The notes beneath the pieces are model-generated. The model was not told the DNA's origin and ran no database searches. It saw only the letters and a program-made list of their open reading frames with translations. This document shows, one piece after another, positions 52,635 to 60,900 of a DNA stretch of 64,000 nt. The DNA comes from Treponema medium (lineage in GTDB: Bacteria; Spirochaetota; Spirochaetia; Treponematales; Treponemataceae), in contig NZ_CP031393.1 of the NCBI RefSeq assembly GCF_017161265.1, positions 868,001-932,000 of the forward strand. The letters run 5' to 3'. The position numbers were made by a program, and so were the translations under genes. The first letter of the stretch is position 1. Every line of letters begins with the position of its first letter.

Positions 52635-53661
52635 GTGACTCTTGAACAAGCTCAAGCGATTATCGCTTCGCCTCTTTTCAACGCTTTTTTAGAACCGGCG
52701 GCAGATCGGCGCGCCTTTATAACGGAACGGTTGGCGGCGCAAGGAATTCCCTACCGTACCGTTACCCTTCAAGATAAAACTCACATTGTTATTACCTACC
52801 GGCAATCTGCGTACAATCCCCGCTTTAAGATGAAAACGCTGATAGCGCACTATGACCGCGCCGCCGGTACACAGGGCGCAAATGATAATTCCGCCGCCTG
52901 CGTACAGCTATTGCTGTTTGCTCAAATGCTGCTGCATAAACGGGATGCGCATAACATCCGCATCATCTTTACCGACGGCGAGGAAGCCGGAGCGGATGGC
53001 ATTAAAAACCAAGGGGCATACCGCTTGGGGCAAGGCCTACGTGCGCTTTCAATGCAGCAGGATGAACATCTTTGTGTTTGATATGTGCGGCAGCGGGGAT
53101 ACGCTCATCCTTTCAGAGTCCGGAATATACGGCAGGGATACACGAAAAACGGCGGCGCTTTCCGCTCTGCATCGGCGCTGCCGCATCTATGCCGACGCCG
53201 CGTGCAGGGGACGCTGGCTTTCGCTGCCGACTGCCTACAGCGACAACGCGGGGCTTATTTCCGCCGGATTAACCGCGCAGGTTATCACCGTATTGCCGAG
53301 GGCGGAAGCGGAGCTGTTAATGCGGTATATGCCGCCTTCTGTATTCCAGCCAAAAGTGAAGGAAAATGGTATGCATTCCGACAGGAGCAGCATCAAGACA
53401 GCGATATCCGACGGTAGTGACGTTGGATCGCAAAACAAGGGGAAAAGCTCTGCCAACGAAAGCGCCGCTCAAGTGCTCCAACGGTGTATTATCACCAATG
53501 CCCATGTTCCGCCTGATTCGCCGCTTGCCGCCGTCATTCCGCAGACATGGCAGCGGATGCACACCCCGCAGGACAGCCTCGAAACACTGACACCGCAAGC
53601 CTTTATCCTAGTCGATAAAATACTTCGGTATCTGGCGGAGGTGAAAGAAGCGGCCGGATAA
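52635..53661 (+). pseudogene. M28-family aminopeptidase, split by one frameshift
   Basis: GTG 52635 opens TLEQAQAIIASPLFNAFLEP and carries the first M28 ligands: AHYDRA, GANDNSAA and DGEEAG. The first frame ends at 53081. The second frame gives MNIFVFDMCGSGDTLILSES and, near the end, RMHTPQDSLETLTPQAFILV, holding the last ligands. The shift is at or near GGGG 53027-53030; removing one G gives RLGKAYVRF in frame. All metal ligands are present across the two parts, so this is either a recent loss or a read error in the G-run. Confidence 0.8.
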
Positions 53662-53689
53662 AAGAACTATATACTTTTGAAACAAACGA

Positions 53690-53734
53690 AAAACTTGATA
53701 GATTTGTCAAATATTGACAAATCTATCAAGTTTT
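53690..53734 (+). terminator. Perfect 21-bp hairpin with T tail
   Basis: AAAACTTGATAGATTTGTCA plus A (53690-53710) pairs without mismatch with 53714-53734 around ATA. It ends 37 bp before the next start codon. It is a terminator for the peptidase unit by position, but being symmetrical it could also be an operator for the ATPase gene. Confidence 0.7.
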
Positions 53735-53771
53735 AATACTGTATTCCGAACATATAAACAGGAGTGATATT

Positions 53772-54920
53772 ATGTTATTGGGTTATGGTGCGAGAAACTG
53801 CTGGTGTTTTAAAGATTGGATTGATATTGATCTAAGATTGGACGGTTATGTTCCCAAAGAAATTGCACAAGGGAAAAATTTTTCAACGATTTTAGGCTTT
53901 AAAGGGGCTAATGCCTCCGGCAAAACGAATGCGTTAAAAATATTTGCGTTTATTGCCGATTTTGCACAAAACAGTTTCTTGTATCCGACTGACAGCAAAA
54001 TCCTTTTTGATTCGTTCTTTTTAAATGAAGAAAATTCGGACTTTTACGTTGAATTTATTATTCACGATATTGAATACCGGTATGAATGTACTTTATCTAA
54101 AGATAAAGTTATCAATGAAGTCTTGTTCGAAATAAAAAATTCCGGCGACTATGTACTATTTAAAAGAAATTTTAATAAAATTTTAGAAAATCATTTATAT
54201 GATAATGCAACAAAAATAATCTATCGAGACAACGCCTCTTTTATTAGCACATTACATCAATATGGCGTTGAGAATATTAGTATAATATATGGCTTTTTTA
54301 GTAGAAAAACTATCAATGTAACATATAGAGGCTTACGCCATGAAATCGATAGGAATATACCTGCTATTTCGAATTCTTATTTTCATAACAAAGATGCATT
54401 AATCTTTACTAAAAATTTAATAAAAAAATTTGATACGGGAATATCCGATATTGAGATCTCTTTTAGGGAAGATGAAGCAGCAGAAAAAAGTTATTTCCCG
54501 ATTTTTTCCCATGATGATGCCGGTTCTATAAAAAAATTAACGATCGATCAGGAATCATCGGGTACGAAAGCGCTCTATATAGATTTATTTTTTTATTACA
54601 CTAATTTAAAATCGGGAGGAGTTTTAATTCTTGATGAATTCGATATCAACCTTCATCCTGATATTTTACCGCATTTAATTAAACTTTTTACAGATAATGT
54701 AACCAATCCGCTTTCGGCGCAAATGTTGTTCACAAGTCATAATGCGGAAATATTAGATATTCTGGGAAAGTATCGAGCATACATAGTAGAGAAAGAAGCC
54801 GGAGAAAGTTTTGCTTATCGGCTCGATGAGCCTAAGACAAATATTTTAAGAAACGATCGGCCTATTTCCGTTCCTTATCGACGGCATTTTTTAGGAGGTT
54901 ATCCTAAAATTGAAGCATAA
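53772..54920 (+). CDS. AAA-type ATPase (AAA_15/21, SMC-like), probable defence or toxin-pair component
   Basis: 382 aa, with AGGAGTG before the ATG. Walker A GFKGANASGKTN at about residues 42-53, signature-like ESSGTKALYIDLFF and Walker B VLILDEFDINLHPD at about 284-297 place it with single-polypeptide AAA_21 ATPases related to RloA, AbiL and OLD proteins. Such ATPases pair with a small effector in phage defence. It overlaps the next gene by 11 bp. The base composition is richer in A+T than the flanking pepF and peptidase genes, consistent with an acquired cassette. Confidence 0.8.
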   Translation: MLLGYGARNCWCFKDWIDIDLRLDGYVPKEIAQGKNFSTILGFKGANASGKTNALKIFAFIADFAQNSFLYPTDSKILFDSFFLNEENSDFYVEFIIHDIEYRYECTLSKDKVINEVLFEIKNSGDYVLFKRNFNKILENHLYDNATKIIYRDNASFISTLHQYGVENISIIYGFFSRKTINVTYRGLRHEIDRNIPAISNSYFHNKDALIFTKNLIKKFDTGISDIEISFREDEAAEKSYFPIFSHDDAGSIKKLTIDQESSGTKALYIDLFFYYTNLKSGGVLILDEFDINLHPDILPHLIKLFTDNVTNPLSAQMLFTSHNAEILDILGKYRAYIVEKEAGESFAYRLDEPKTNILRNDRPISVPYRRHFLGGYPKIEA

Positions 54921-55395
54921 TAATCCTAAAAAGACGAAAAAACTGGAACACTTCCCTCGTGATAGTGTTGATATGGTATTTCCTGTGATTAAGGAATGGC
55001 TTTCTTTTAATTTTAAGTATTTTGATGGAAGTCAATCGGCCGGTCAAAATTTTACGGATTGGACAAAAGTGCAGCTGGAGAAATTATTTGAAAAGTTAAA
55101 GTGGTATTCTTCGGACTCAAAATTGCATTGGCAAAAAACATCTCTTGGTCATGGTGGGCTGCATTGTTTGGAGGTATACGGTGATTTTCCTTCAGGTTCG
55201 GCTTTTACCTATCCCAAACATATTCCTTCGGGAGTTCAATGGGCACGTTTTCGATTGGAAGGAGATATGAGACTTATTGGTTTCTTTATCGATAAGGATG
55301 ATATTCCAAAAGAAGATGAGCCTTTTACGCATATTTTTTATATTGTATTTCTTGATGCTTATCATCAATTTTATAATAGTGACAACAATAAGTAA
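54910..55395 (+). CDS. Small protein coupled to the AAA ATPase, unknown function
   Basis: 161 aa from TTG 54910, with AGGAGG (54893-54898) at reasonable distance. It has no domain that I recognise: a basic start (KHNNPKKTKKLEHFP), a central SLGHGGLHCLEVYGDFP, then RFRLEGDMRLIGFFIDKDDI and a closing FYIVFLDAYHQFY. The last block resembles the end strand of RelE- or MazF-like toxins, a guess from shape only. The overlap with the ATPase gene says that the two act together. Confidence 0.65.
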   Translation: MKHNNPKKTKKLEHFPRDSVDMVFPVIKEWLSFNFKYFDGSQSAGQNFTDWTKVQLEKLFEKLKWYSSDSKLHWQKTSLGHGGLHCLEVYGDFPSGSAFTYPKHIPSGVQWARFRLEGDMRLIGFFIDKDDIPKEDEPFTHIFYIVFLDAYHQFYNSDNNK

Positions 55396-55550
55396 TCTCT
55401 CGCACTGTGTTCTTTGCGAGTACGTTACGATTTGTATCTCAATACGGTATTGTGATTAAAAAATGCTTGTGAATCTAAAAAAACTCAAAGCAGTAGGGTT
55501 GCTTAAAAGAAACTTTCACTTTATACTAAATCATACTTTCTCTTATCAAT

Positions 55551-55639
55551 GGAAGCTGATGGGATCTGGTGGTCTTCGCGGTCTTCAAAACCGTTGGTTG
55601 CATAATTCGCAACGGCAGGTTCGATTCCTGCCTCTTCCG
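55551..55639 (+). tRNA. selC: tRNA-Sec (anticodon TCA, reads UGA)
   Basis: An 89-nt RNA with the selenocysteine features: 5' GGAAG pairing with CTTCC, a six-pair D-stem GGGATC/GGTCTT closing a TGGT loop, an anticodon arm GCGGT-CTTCAAA-ACCGT, a long variable arm GTTGC/GCAAC, and a T-arm GCAGGTTCGATTCCTGC. Pairs 6-7 of the long acceptor stem look imperfect, so the exact ends could differ by a base or two. CCA is not encoded. It implies that the organism makes selenoproteins; selA/B/D are not in the window. Confidence 0.88.
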
Positions 55640-55661
55640 GTTTTCTGTTGTAGGTGTGGCT

Positions 55662-56795
55662 GTGCTAAGTGTTTTGTTTGTGGCAGCATTTTCGACAGAT
55701 GCCGAAAAACTCGCTTGTGTGTCTAAAAAAGTTTGGTCTGTAGACTATATATTGGACAATCGAGCTGTCCTATCTTGTTTAGAAGAAAAAGCCTACGATT
55801 TTCTGTTATTTGATTTTGAAGCGGGAGGCGAGTATCCGCCGAATATAATCAAAGAAATTTACGGGCAATATCCCATTTTACCTATCTTTTTATTATCACA
55901 TCAACATTGTAACTTTGTAGAAAAGGCAGCTTTTGCAACAAATATGATATTGGGCTGTTTTTCTATTCCTTATGAATTCAATATATTACACAATACTATT
56001 CAAAATACGCTTGAAGGAAAAATTATCCGAATAATCGATATGTATGATATAGATCCGGTAACGGCTCCGCTTTATACAAAATTGCAGGGGCAGAGTGTCG
56101 AGATTCAAATGGTACGGAACTTTATTTTACAGACAGCACAGCAACATTCGCATGTATTGCTTTACGGAGAAAGCGGTTCAGGTAAAGAAGTTGTTGCTTC
56201 GCTTATTCATTACTATTCTAAAAATCGACCCGGCAAATATCTACCGATAAATACTACCTGCATTGCGGAAGATCTCGCGGAGAGCTTGTTGTTTGGCTCG
56301 TGTAAGGGAGCCTATACCGGAGCAATCGATAAGGAAGGTCTCTTTTCGGAAGCAGATCAAGGAACATTGTTCTTTGATGAAATAGAGAATCTTACACTGA
56401 ATTTGCAAGCAAAACTCTTGCGGGTTCTTGAAACGCACGAATATTATAAACTGGGAGGAACTCAAAAGCACTCTTCTGATTTTAGATTAATTTGTGCGAC
56501 AAATTGCGATCTGCAAGAAATGGTAGATCAGGGCCTTTTTCGATTAGATCTTTTTTATCGTCTTGATGTTGCCCACCTTATTGTTCCCCCGCTGCGCCAG
56601 CATAAAGAAGATATCGGAGTGCTGGCATATAATTATTTAAAACAAACGAGAAAACACTTATCACGGGAGGCTCTGTCTCTGCTGTGTAAGCATAACTGGC
56701 CGGGGAATGTCCGTGAACTTTTTAATTGTCTGGAACGGGCGGTGTTTGCAGCAAAGGCCTCTCCTGTACTGTTCCCGCAGCATTTCGACATTTAA
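55662..56795 (+). CDS. Sigma-54-dependent activator (AAA+) without a DNA-binding domain
   Basis: About 377 aa; the open frame runs back through tRNA-Sec, so GTG 55662 (AGG upstream) or nearby is the likely start. Residues about 1-115 resemble a receiver domain (YDFLLFDFEAGGEYPP), with atypical phosphorylation residues. The AAA+ domain has Walker A LLYGESGSGKE, the sigma-54 loop GAYTGA (usual GAFTGA), Walker B TLFFDEIENL and the NWPGNVREL motif. It ends right after the AAA+ lid without the Fis-type helix-turn-helix, so it must act from solution. Its last 74 bp overlap the convergent methyltransferase gene. Confidence 0.87.
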   Translation: MLSVLFVAAFSTDAEKLACVSKKVWSVDYILDNRAVLSCLEEKAYDFLLFDFEAGGEYPPNIIKEIYGQYPILPIFLLSHQHCNFVEKAAFATNMILGCFSIPYEFNILHNTIQNTLEGKIIRIIDMYDIDPVTAPLYTKLQGQSVEIQMVRNFILQTAQQHSHVLLYGESGSGKEVVASLIHYYSKNRPGKYLPINTTCIAEDLAESLLFGSCKGAYTGAIDKEGLFSEADQGTLFFDEIENLTLNLQAKLLRVLETHEYYKLGGTQKHSSDFRLICATNCDLQEMVDQGLFRLDLFYRLDVAHLIVPPLRQHKEDIGVLAYNYLKQTRKHLSREALSLLCKHNWPGNVRELFNCLERAVFAAKASPVLFPQHFDI

Positions 56796-57522
56796 CATAG
56801 CACAGCTTTTGAAAAAGCTCTTCCAAATACCGCGCTTCCCGGGCGGATAATCCCGCTCTTGCAATTATCTCTTGGAAAAACCGGATGTTGTCTTCTTTCC
56901 CTGCATGTTTAAAAAGTCCCATTTTACATAAGCAGTCGTTTATATGTTCCGATGCCGAGGTAATCCGCGTATAGGGGATGCGTTCGTATCCATACTTTCG
57001 GGGGCTATAGGCGCGGAACAGGGTATAGCAGACAATTTGTACGGCATGCGAAAGGTTAAGCGATGGAAAATCGGGGGCAGACGGGATGTTGACCGCTATC
57101 GAACAAACATTTAATTCCTCATCGGTAAGTCCGGTTCGTTCATTTCCAAATACGATGCCGGTACACCCCTCTGCCGTATTAAATGAAAACGAAGCAAAAT
57201 CCTCCGGGGTCATTCCCCATGATTTGCGTTTTTCTCCTACACGCCGTGTTGTTCCGGCGATAATACAGCAATCGGCAACTGATGCTTTTAATCCCGTAAT
57301 TGAAGGTTCAAAAAAACGGGCTTGCTGCCATATTGATCCGGCATGGATAGCTAACCGGAGAATTTCTTCTTCGTCATAATCTTTTTTGTTACCCACAATA
57401 CGTAAATCGGAACAATTATTGTTGGCCATTGATCTGCAAACAGCACCGATGTTACGGCTTATTTCAGGGCGGCAGAGAATAACCGCAACCGGAAGCCGTT
57501 CTTGAGAGGTTGAAGTACCCAT
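56722..57522 (-). CDS. SpoU/TrmH-family RNA 2'-O-methyltransferase, TrmJ-like
   Basis: 266 aa. Knot motifs are present: RPEISRNIGAVCRSMANNNC (motif 1), TGIVFGNERTGLTDEELNVC (motif 2) and FPSLNLSHAVQIVCYTLFR (motif 3). The extra C-terminal helices and the motif 2/3 wording fit TrmJ, which methylates position 32 in the tRNA anticodon loop; TrmL or an rRNA enzyme is possible. The C-terminus runs 74 bp into the opposite-strand activator gene. Confidence 0.88.
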   Translation of the reverse strand: MGTSTSQERLPVAVILCRPEISRNIGAVCRSMANNNCSDLRIVGNKKDYDEEEILRLAIHAGSIWQQARFFEPSITGLKASVADCCIIAGTTRRVGEKRKSWGMTPEDFASFSFNTAEGCTGIVFGNERTGLTDEELNVCSIAVNIPSAPDFPSLNLSHAVQIVCYTLFRAYSPRKYGYERIPYTRITSASEHINDCLCKMGLFKHAGKEDNIRFFQEIIARAGLSAREARYLEELFQKLCYVKCRNAAGTVQERPLLQTPPVPDN

Positions 57523-57627
57523 AGCAATATTTTGTGTAGAGAACGCTTGCTATGTCAAGTGCTTCGGAGTATAATAAAAGATGTAAGCGTGGGAGCTGTC
57601 TAATAAACCATCTAAAAGGAATACGCT

Positions 57628-58344
57628 ATGGATAATGTGCTGCAAGGTAAAAGCGCATTGGTCGTCGGCGGGACAAGTGGAATTGGATACTGCTTAGTGC
57701 AATCGCTTTTACAAGAGTCTGTTTCTGTTGTAGTGCAGGGGCGGATTAAGTCAAAACATGTTACAAATCTTTGCTGCCAAGGAAATGTAGCCTGTTTTAT
57801 TTGTGATTTGCAAAAAGTCTCCTATGTGGAAGAGCTGTGTAAGTATGCCAATGCTGCCGACATCCTGTGCGTTGTTTACGGTCCGTTTTTACAAAAACCG
57901 CTTGATATGACTACTGCGGAGGAATGGAACACAACCGTATATGCGAACCTTACGCTGCCGGGAATATTGGTTTCATCGGCTTTAGCCGGTATGAAAGAGC
58001 GAAAATGGGGTCGTATTTTGTTATTCGGCGGTACGGAAACGCATGTTTTACGCGGTTTTCGGACAAATGCCGTATACGGAGCGGCAAAAACGGGGATTAT
58101 GTCACTTGTAAAATCCGTGAGTATGGAATATGCTCAATATGGTATTACGGCTAATGCCGTTTGTCCGGGTTTTACTGATAGCGGTTTATTGCCGGAAGAG
58201 ACGCGGGCTATATGGGCAAAAAAAAATCCGGACGGTAAACTGATTAATCCGTCTGCAATTACGGATGCTGCGCTCTTTTTATTAAAGGATAGCTCTTATA
58301 ATGGGGTTGTGCTGCCGGTTGACAAAGGGTGGTCGTCATTTTAA
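57628..58344 (+). CDS. Short-chain dehydrogenase/reductase
   Basis: 238 aa. The cofactor loop GGTSGIGYCLVQSL is at about residues 14-27, NAG-like motif ADILCVVYGPF is altered (VVYG), the active-site region is ILLFGGTETHVLRGF and YGAAKTGIMSLVKSVS, and the C-terminal AVCPGFTDSGL is typical. The catalytic Tyr and Lys are present; the usual Ser is replaced by Gly/Thr at FGGTE. NAD(P)-dependent, substrate unknown. Single gene with AAAAGGAAT upstream. Confidence 0.87.
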   Translation: MDNVLQGKSALVVGGTSGIGYCLVQSLLQESVSVVVQGRIKSKHVTNLCCQGNVACFICDLQKVSYVEELCKYANAADILCVVYGPFLQKPLDMTTAEEWNTTVYANLTLPGILVSSALAGMKERKWGRILLFGGTETHVLRGFRTNAVYGAAKTGIMSLVKSVSMEYAQYGITANAVCPGFTDSGLLPEETRAIWAKKNPDGKLINPSAITDAALFLLKDSSYNGVVLPVDKGWSSF

Positions 58345-58425
58345 GGCTAAGCCTCTTGAATAGGGATATGAATACAAGTATAATTTTTATTTTATAAATA
58401 ATTAGACTGAATAAAGGATTGTCAT

Positions 58426-58983
58426 ATGAATGATGCAGAAATAATTCAGAGTTTCGACAACGAAAAAGACAAAAGCCTTAAAATACAACTCCAAAAGGTA
58501 GAAGGGCTTGAAAAATGTATCGTGATTATTCTGTCGGGATATATCGATACATATAATTCAACATTCTTTCAAAAAAGAGTTACAACCTTGATTGACGCAG
58601 GGTATATTCAAATTATTTTTAATTGTGCCCATTTGGACTATGTTTCTTCTACCGGTATCGGTTCTTTTACCGCTTTTCTAAAGGCAGTAAAAGGAAAGGG
58701 CGGTGATATTGTATTATTAAGCCTTCAGCCGAAAGTATATGAAGTGTTCCAATTGCTTGGTTTTGCTTCTTTCTTTACTATCCATGATTCCTTAGAAACG
58801 TCTATTGAATTCTTTAAAAATAAAGGGACAAATGCTGCTCCTCAGATTAATCTTTTCCCTAAAATTTTTTCGTGTCCTATCTGTGCAAAAAAATTAAAAG
58901 CGCCTCGCGCTGGTCGCTTCCGCTGTTCCGAATGTAAAACTATTCTAGCGGTTGATAATAACGCACAGGTTTCACTCGGTTGA
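58426..58983 (+). CDS. STAS-domain anti-sigma factor antagonist with C-terminal zinc ribbon
   Basis: 185 aa. Residues about 15-125 form a STAS domain with IIFNCAHLDYVSSTGIGSFT, where Ser-Ser before TGIG is the usual phosphorylation site. A tail of about 45 residues carries CPICAKKL and CSECKTIL, a four-cysteine zinc ribbon that is unusual behind STAS. STAS proteins of this type switch partners (anti-sigma kinases or phosphatases). AAAGGA lies before the ATG. No kinase or phosphatase gene is adjacent. Confidence 0.88.
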   Translation: MNDAEIIQSFDNEKDKSLKIQLQKVEGLEKCIVIILSGYIDTYNSTFFQKRVTTLIDAGYIQIIFNCAHLDYVSSTGIGSFTAFLKAVKGKGGDIVLLSLQPKVYEVFQLLGFASFFTIHDSLETSIEFFKNKGTNAAPQINLFPKIFSCPICAKKLKAPRAGRFRCSECKTILAVDNNAQVSLG

Positions 58984-59014
58984 TATTATATAAAATCAAT
59001 ACTTGTGTAGAAGT

Positions 59015-59230
59015 TGTGGATATCTTGTAAACCATATATCTGCATTTTTTGTCTTTTATTATATCGTCTGTATCGTTTTTGTTGCATAAAGCCTTGTATG
59101 TAAAGGCTTTACATTCTTTTAATATAAAGTATGTTCTATTTATATCGGTTAAAAAAGAGAGAAAATACTAGAGCCGTATTGATGATAACTTGTGGATAAT
59201 CTGTTATGTCGGTGAGTAAGCTGTGAATAA
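59015..59230 (+). promoter_or_regulatory. DnaA-box group upstream of guaB
   Basis: Three sites in the same orientation: TGTGGATAT (59015-59023, one mismatch), TGTGGATAA (59191-59199) and TGTGAATAA (59222-59230), the last two being exact complements of TTATNCACA. They lie in the 313-bp gap 58984-59296, which is very AT-rich and has no gene. A stem AAAGCCTTGTATGTAAAGGCTTT (59090-59112) lies between them. Confidence 0.55.
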
Positions 59231-59296
59231 TCGGTGTCGAATGATGCCTTGATAAAAAAAGCTTCCTAAAATATGATGTAAACATAAGGAGAAATT

Positions 59297-60802
59297 ATGG
59301 CATACTATTATGAAGAACCGTCGCATACTTTTAATGAGTATCTGTTAATTCCGCGTTATACCGGCGTTGAACATAGTCCCCAAAATATTGATCTGCATAC
59401 GCCCCTTACCCGTTTTTCTACCGGAGAAAAACCGCTGTATACGCTCAATATTCCGTTAGTTTCGGCAATTATGCAGTCGGTTTCCAATGACGGTATGGCT
59501 ATTTCCCTTGCAAAAGAGGGCGGATTATCCTTTATTTTCTGTTCGCAGAGTATAGAAAAACAGGCTGCAATGGTTGCTGCTGTTAAAGACTATAAAGCCG
59601 GTTTTGTGGAAAGCGATTCAAACTTAAAACCTGAGAATACTTTGGAAGACGTATTACGGTTAAAGGAAAAAACAGGGCATACAACGGTTGCTGTTACCGA
59701 TGATGGTACTGCGCACGGCAAATTACTCGGCGTTATTACCGGTCGTGATTATCGTCCAAGTAGAATGGCGCGCGATTTAACCGTTGCAAAATTTATGACG
59801 CCGATTGAAAAGATCCACTATGCCGGCGAAGGTGTTACCTTAAAGGAAGCAAATGATATTATCTGGGAATATAAGCTCAATTCCCTCCCCGTCCTTGATT
59901 CCGAAGGAAAACTGGTGGCGTTTGTATTCCGCAAAGACTATGAAAGCAAAAAAGAGCATCCGAATGAGTTGCTTGACGAAAAAAAGCGGTACTTGGTGGG
60001 TGCAGGGCTTAATACCCGCGATTATGAGCAGCGTGTTCCTGCTCTGGTGGCGGCCGGCGCTGATGTCTTGTGTATCGATTCCTCCGACGGCTTTTCGGAA
60101 TGGCAAAAGCGTACTATTAAGTTTGTAAAAAAGCAGTATGGCGATAAAATTCCTATCGGAGCCGGAAATGTCGTTGACGAAGACGGTTTTATCTTTTTAG
60201 CGGAGGCTGGCGCTGATTTTATTAAAGTGGGGATTGGTGGCGGCTCTATCTGTATTACCCGCGAAACCAAAGGCATAGGACGAGGCCAGGCAACAGCGCT
60301 TATTGAGGTTGCCAAAGCCCGTGATAACTATTTTAAGAAAACAGGCGTCTATATCCCCATCTGTTCTGATGGCGGCATTGTATATGATCATCATATCACG
60401 ATGGCGCTTGCGATGGGCAGCGACTTTTGTATGCTGGGGCGTTACTTTGCCCGTTTTGATGAAAGCCCGACAAACAAAATACTGGTAAACGGCAGTTATA
60501 TGAAAGAATATTGGGGTGAAGGCTCGTCACGGGCACGAAACTGGCAGCGTTACGATTCCGGCGGAGACAGTAAACTGGCATTTGAAGAGGGCGTCGATTC
60601 CTATGTTCCCTATGCCGGCTCATTGCATGACGGAGTTAAAACAACGCTCTATAAGGTACGTTCTACGATGTGTAATTGCGGCGTTTTAACTATTCCGGAG
60701 CTGCAAAAGAATGCAAAAATAACATTGGTCTCCCCTTCCAGCATTGTGGAAGGCGGTTCTCACGATGTTATGCTGAAAGACGTGCGCTCCTCTATACGCT
60801 AA
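59297..60802 (+). CDS. guaB: IMP dehydrogenase
   Basis: 501 aa, full length. The TIM barrel is interrupted by two CBS domains at about residues 100-225. The NAD site has VLCIDSSDG and [12 protein letters not shown], and the active-site loop reads [12 protein letters not shown] with the catalytic Cys at about residue 319 (commonly GPGSICTTR). [19 protein letters not shown] and the flap arginine in [10 protein letters not shown] follow. It converts IMP to XMP, the first step to GMP. AAGGAG lies before the ATG, and possible DnaA sites lie upstream. Confidence 0.94.
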   Translation: MAYYYEEPSHTFNEYLLIPRYTGVEHSPQNIDLHTPLTRFSTGEKPLYTLNIPLVSAIMQSVSNDGMAISLAKEGGLSFIFCSQSIEKQAAMVAAVKDYKAGFVESDSNLKPENTLEDVLRLKEKTGHTTVAVTDDGTAHGKLLGVITGRDYRPSRMARDLTVAKFMTPIEKIHYAGEGVTLKEANDIIWEYKLNSLPVLDSEGKLVAFVFRKDYESKKEHPNELLDEKKRYLVGAGLNTRDYEQRVPALVAAGADVLCIDSSDGFSEWQKRTIKFVKKQYGDKIPIGAGNVVDEDGFIFLAEAGADFIKVGIGGGSICITRETKGIGRGQATALIEVAKARDNYFKKTGVYIPICSDGGIVYDHHITMALAMGSDFCMLGRYFARFDESPTNKILVNGSYMKEYWGEGSSRARNWQRYDSGGDSKLAFEEGVDSYVPYAGSLHDGVKTTLYKVRSTMCNCGVLTIPELQKNAKITLVSPSSIVEGGSHDVMLKDVRSSIR

Positions 60803-60838
60803 AAAACAGCCGCCCTCTTTATAGAACGGTGTAATTTC

Positions 60839-60882
60839 TATCGGGCATTTCTAAAAATCACCATTTTTAGAGATGCCCGATA
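60839..60882. terminator. Hairpin between convergent guaB and pfk (bidirectional terminator)
   Basis: TATCGGGCATTTCTAAAAAT (60839-60858) faces ATTTTTAGAGATGCCCGATA (60863-60882), one mismatch, loop CACC. It has the TCTAAAAA inner stem also seen at 32644 and 32754. T-rich DNA follows on the guaB side. It lies 37 bp after guaB and 19 bp after the pfk stop. Confidence 0.75.
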
Positions 60883-60900
60883 TTGTTTTGTTAAAGCAAC

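Noticed and set aside
55463-55726. Open frame around tRNA-Sec
   Set aside because: It runs straight through the tRNA gene and into the next gene in another frame.
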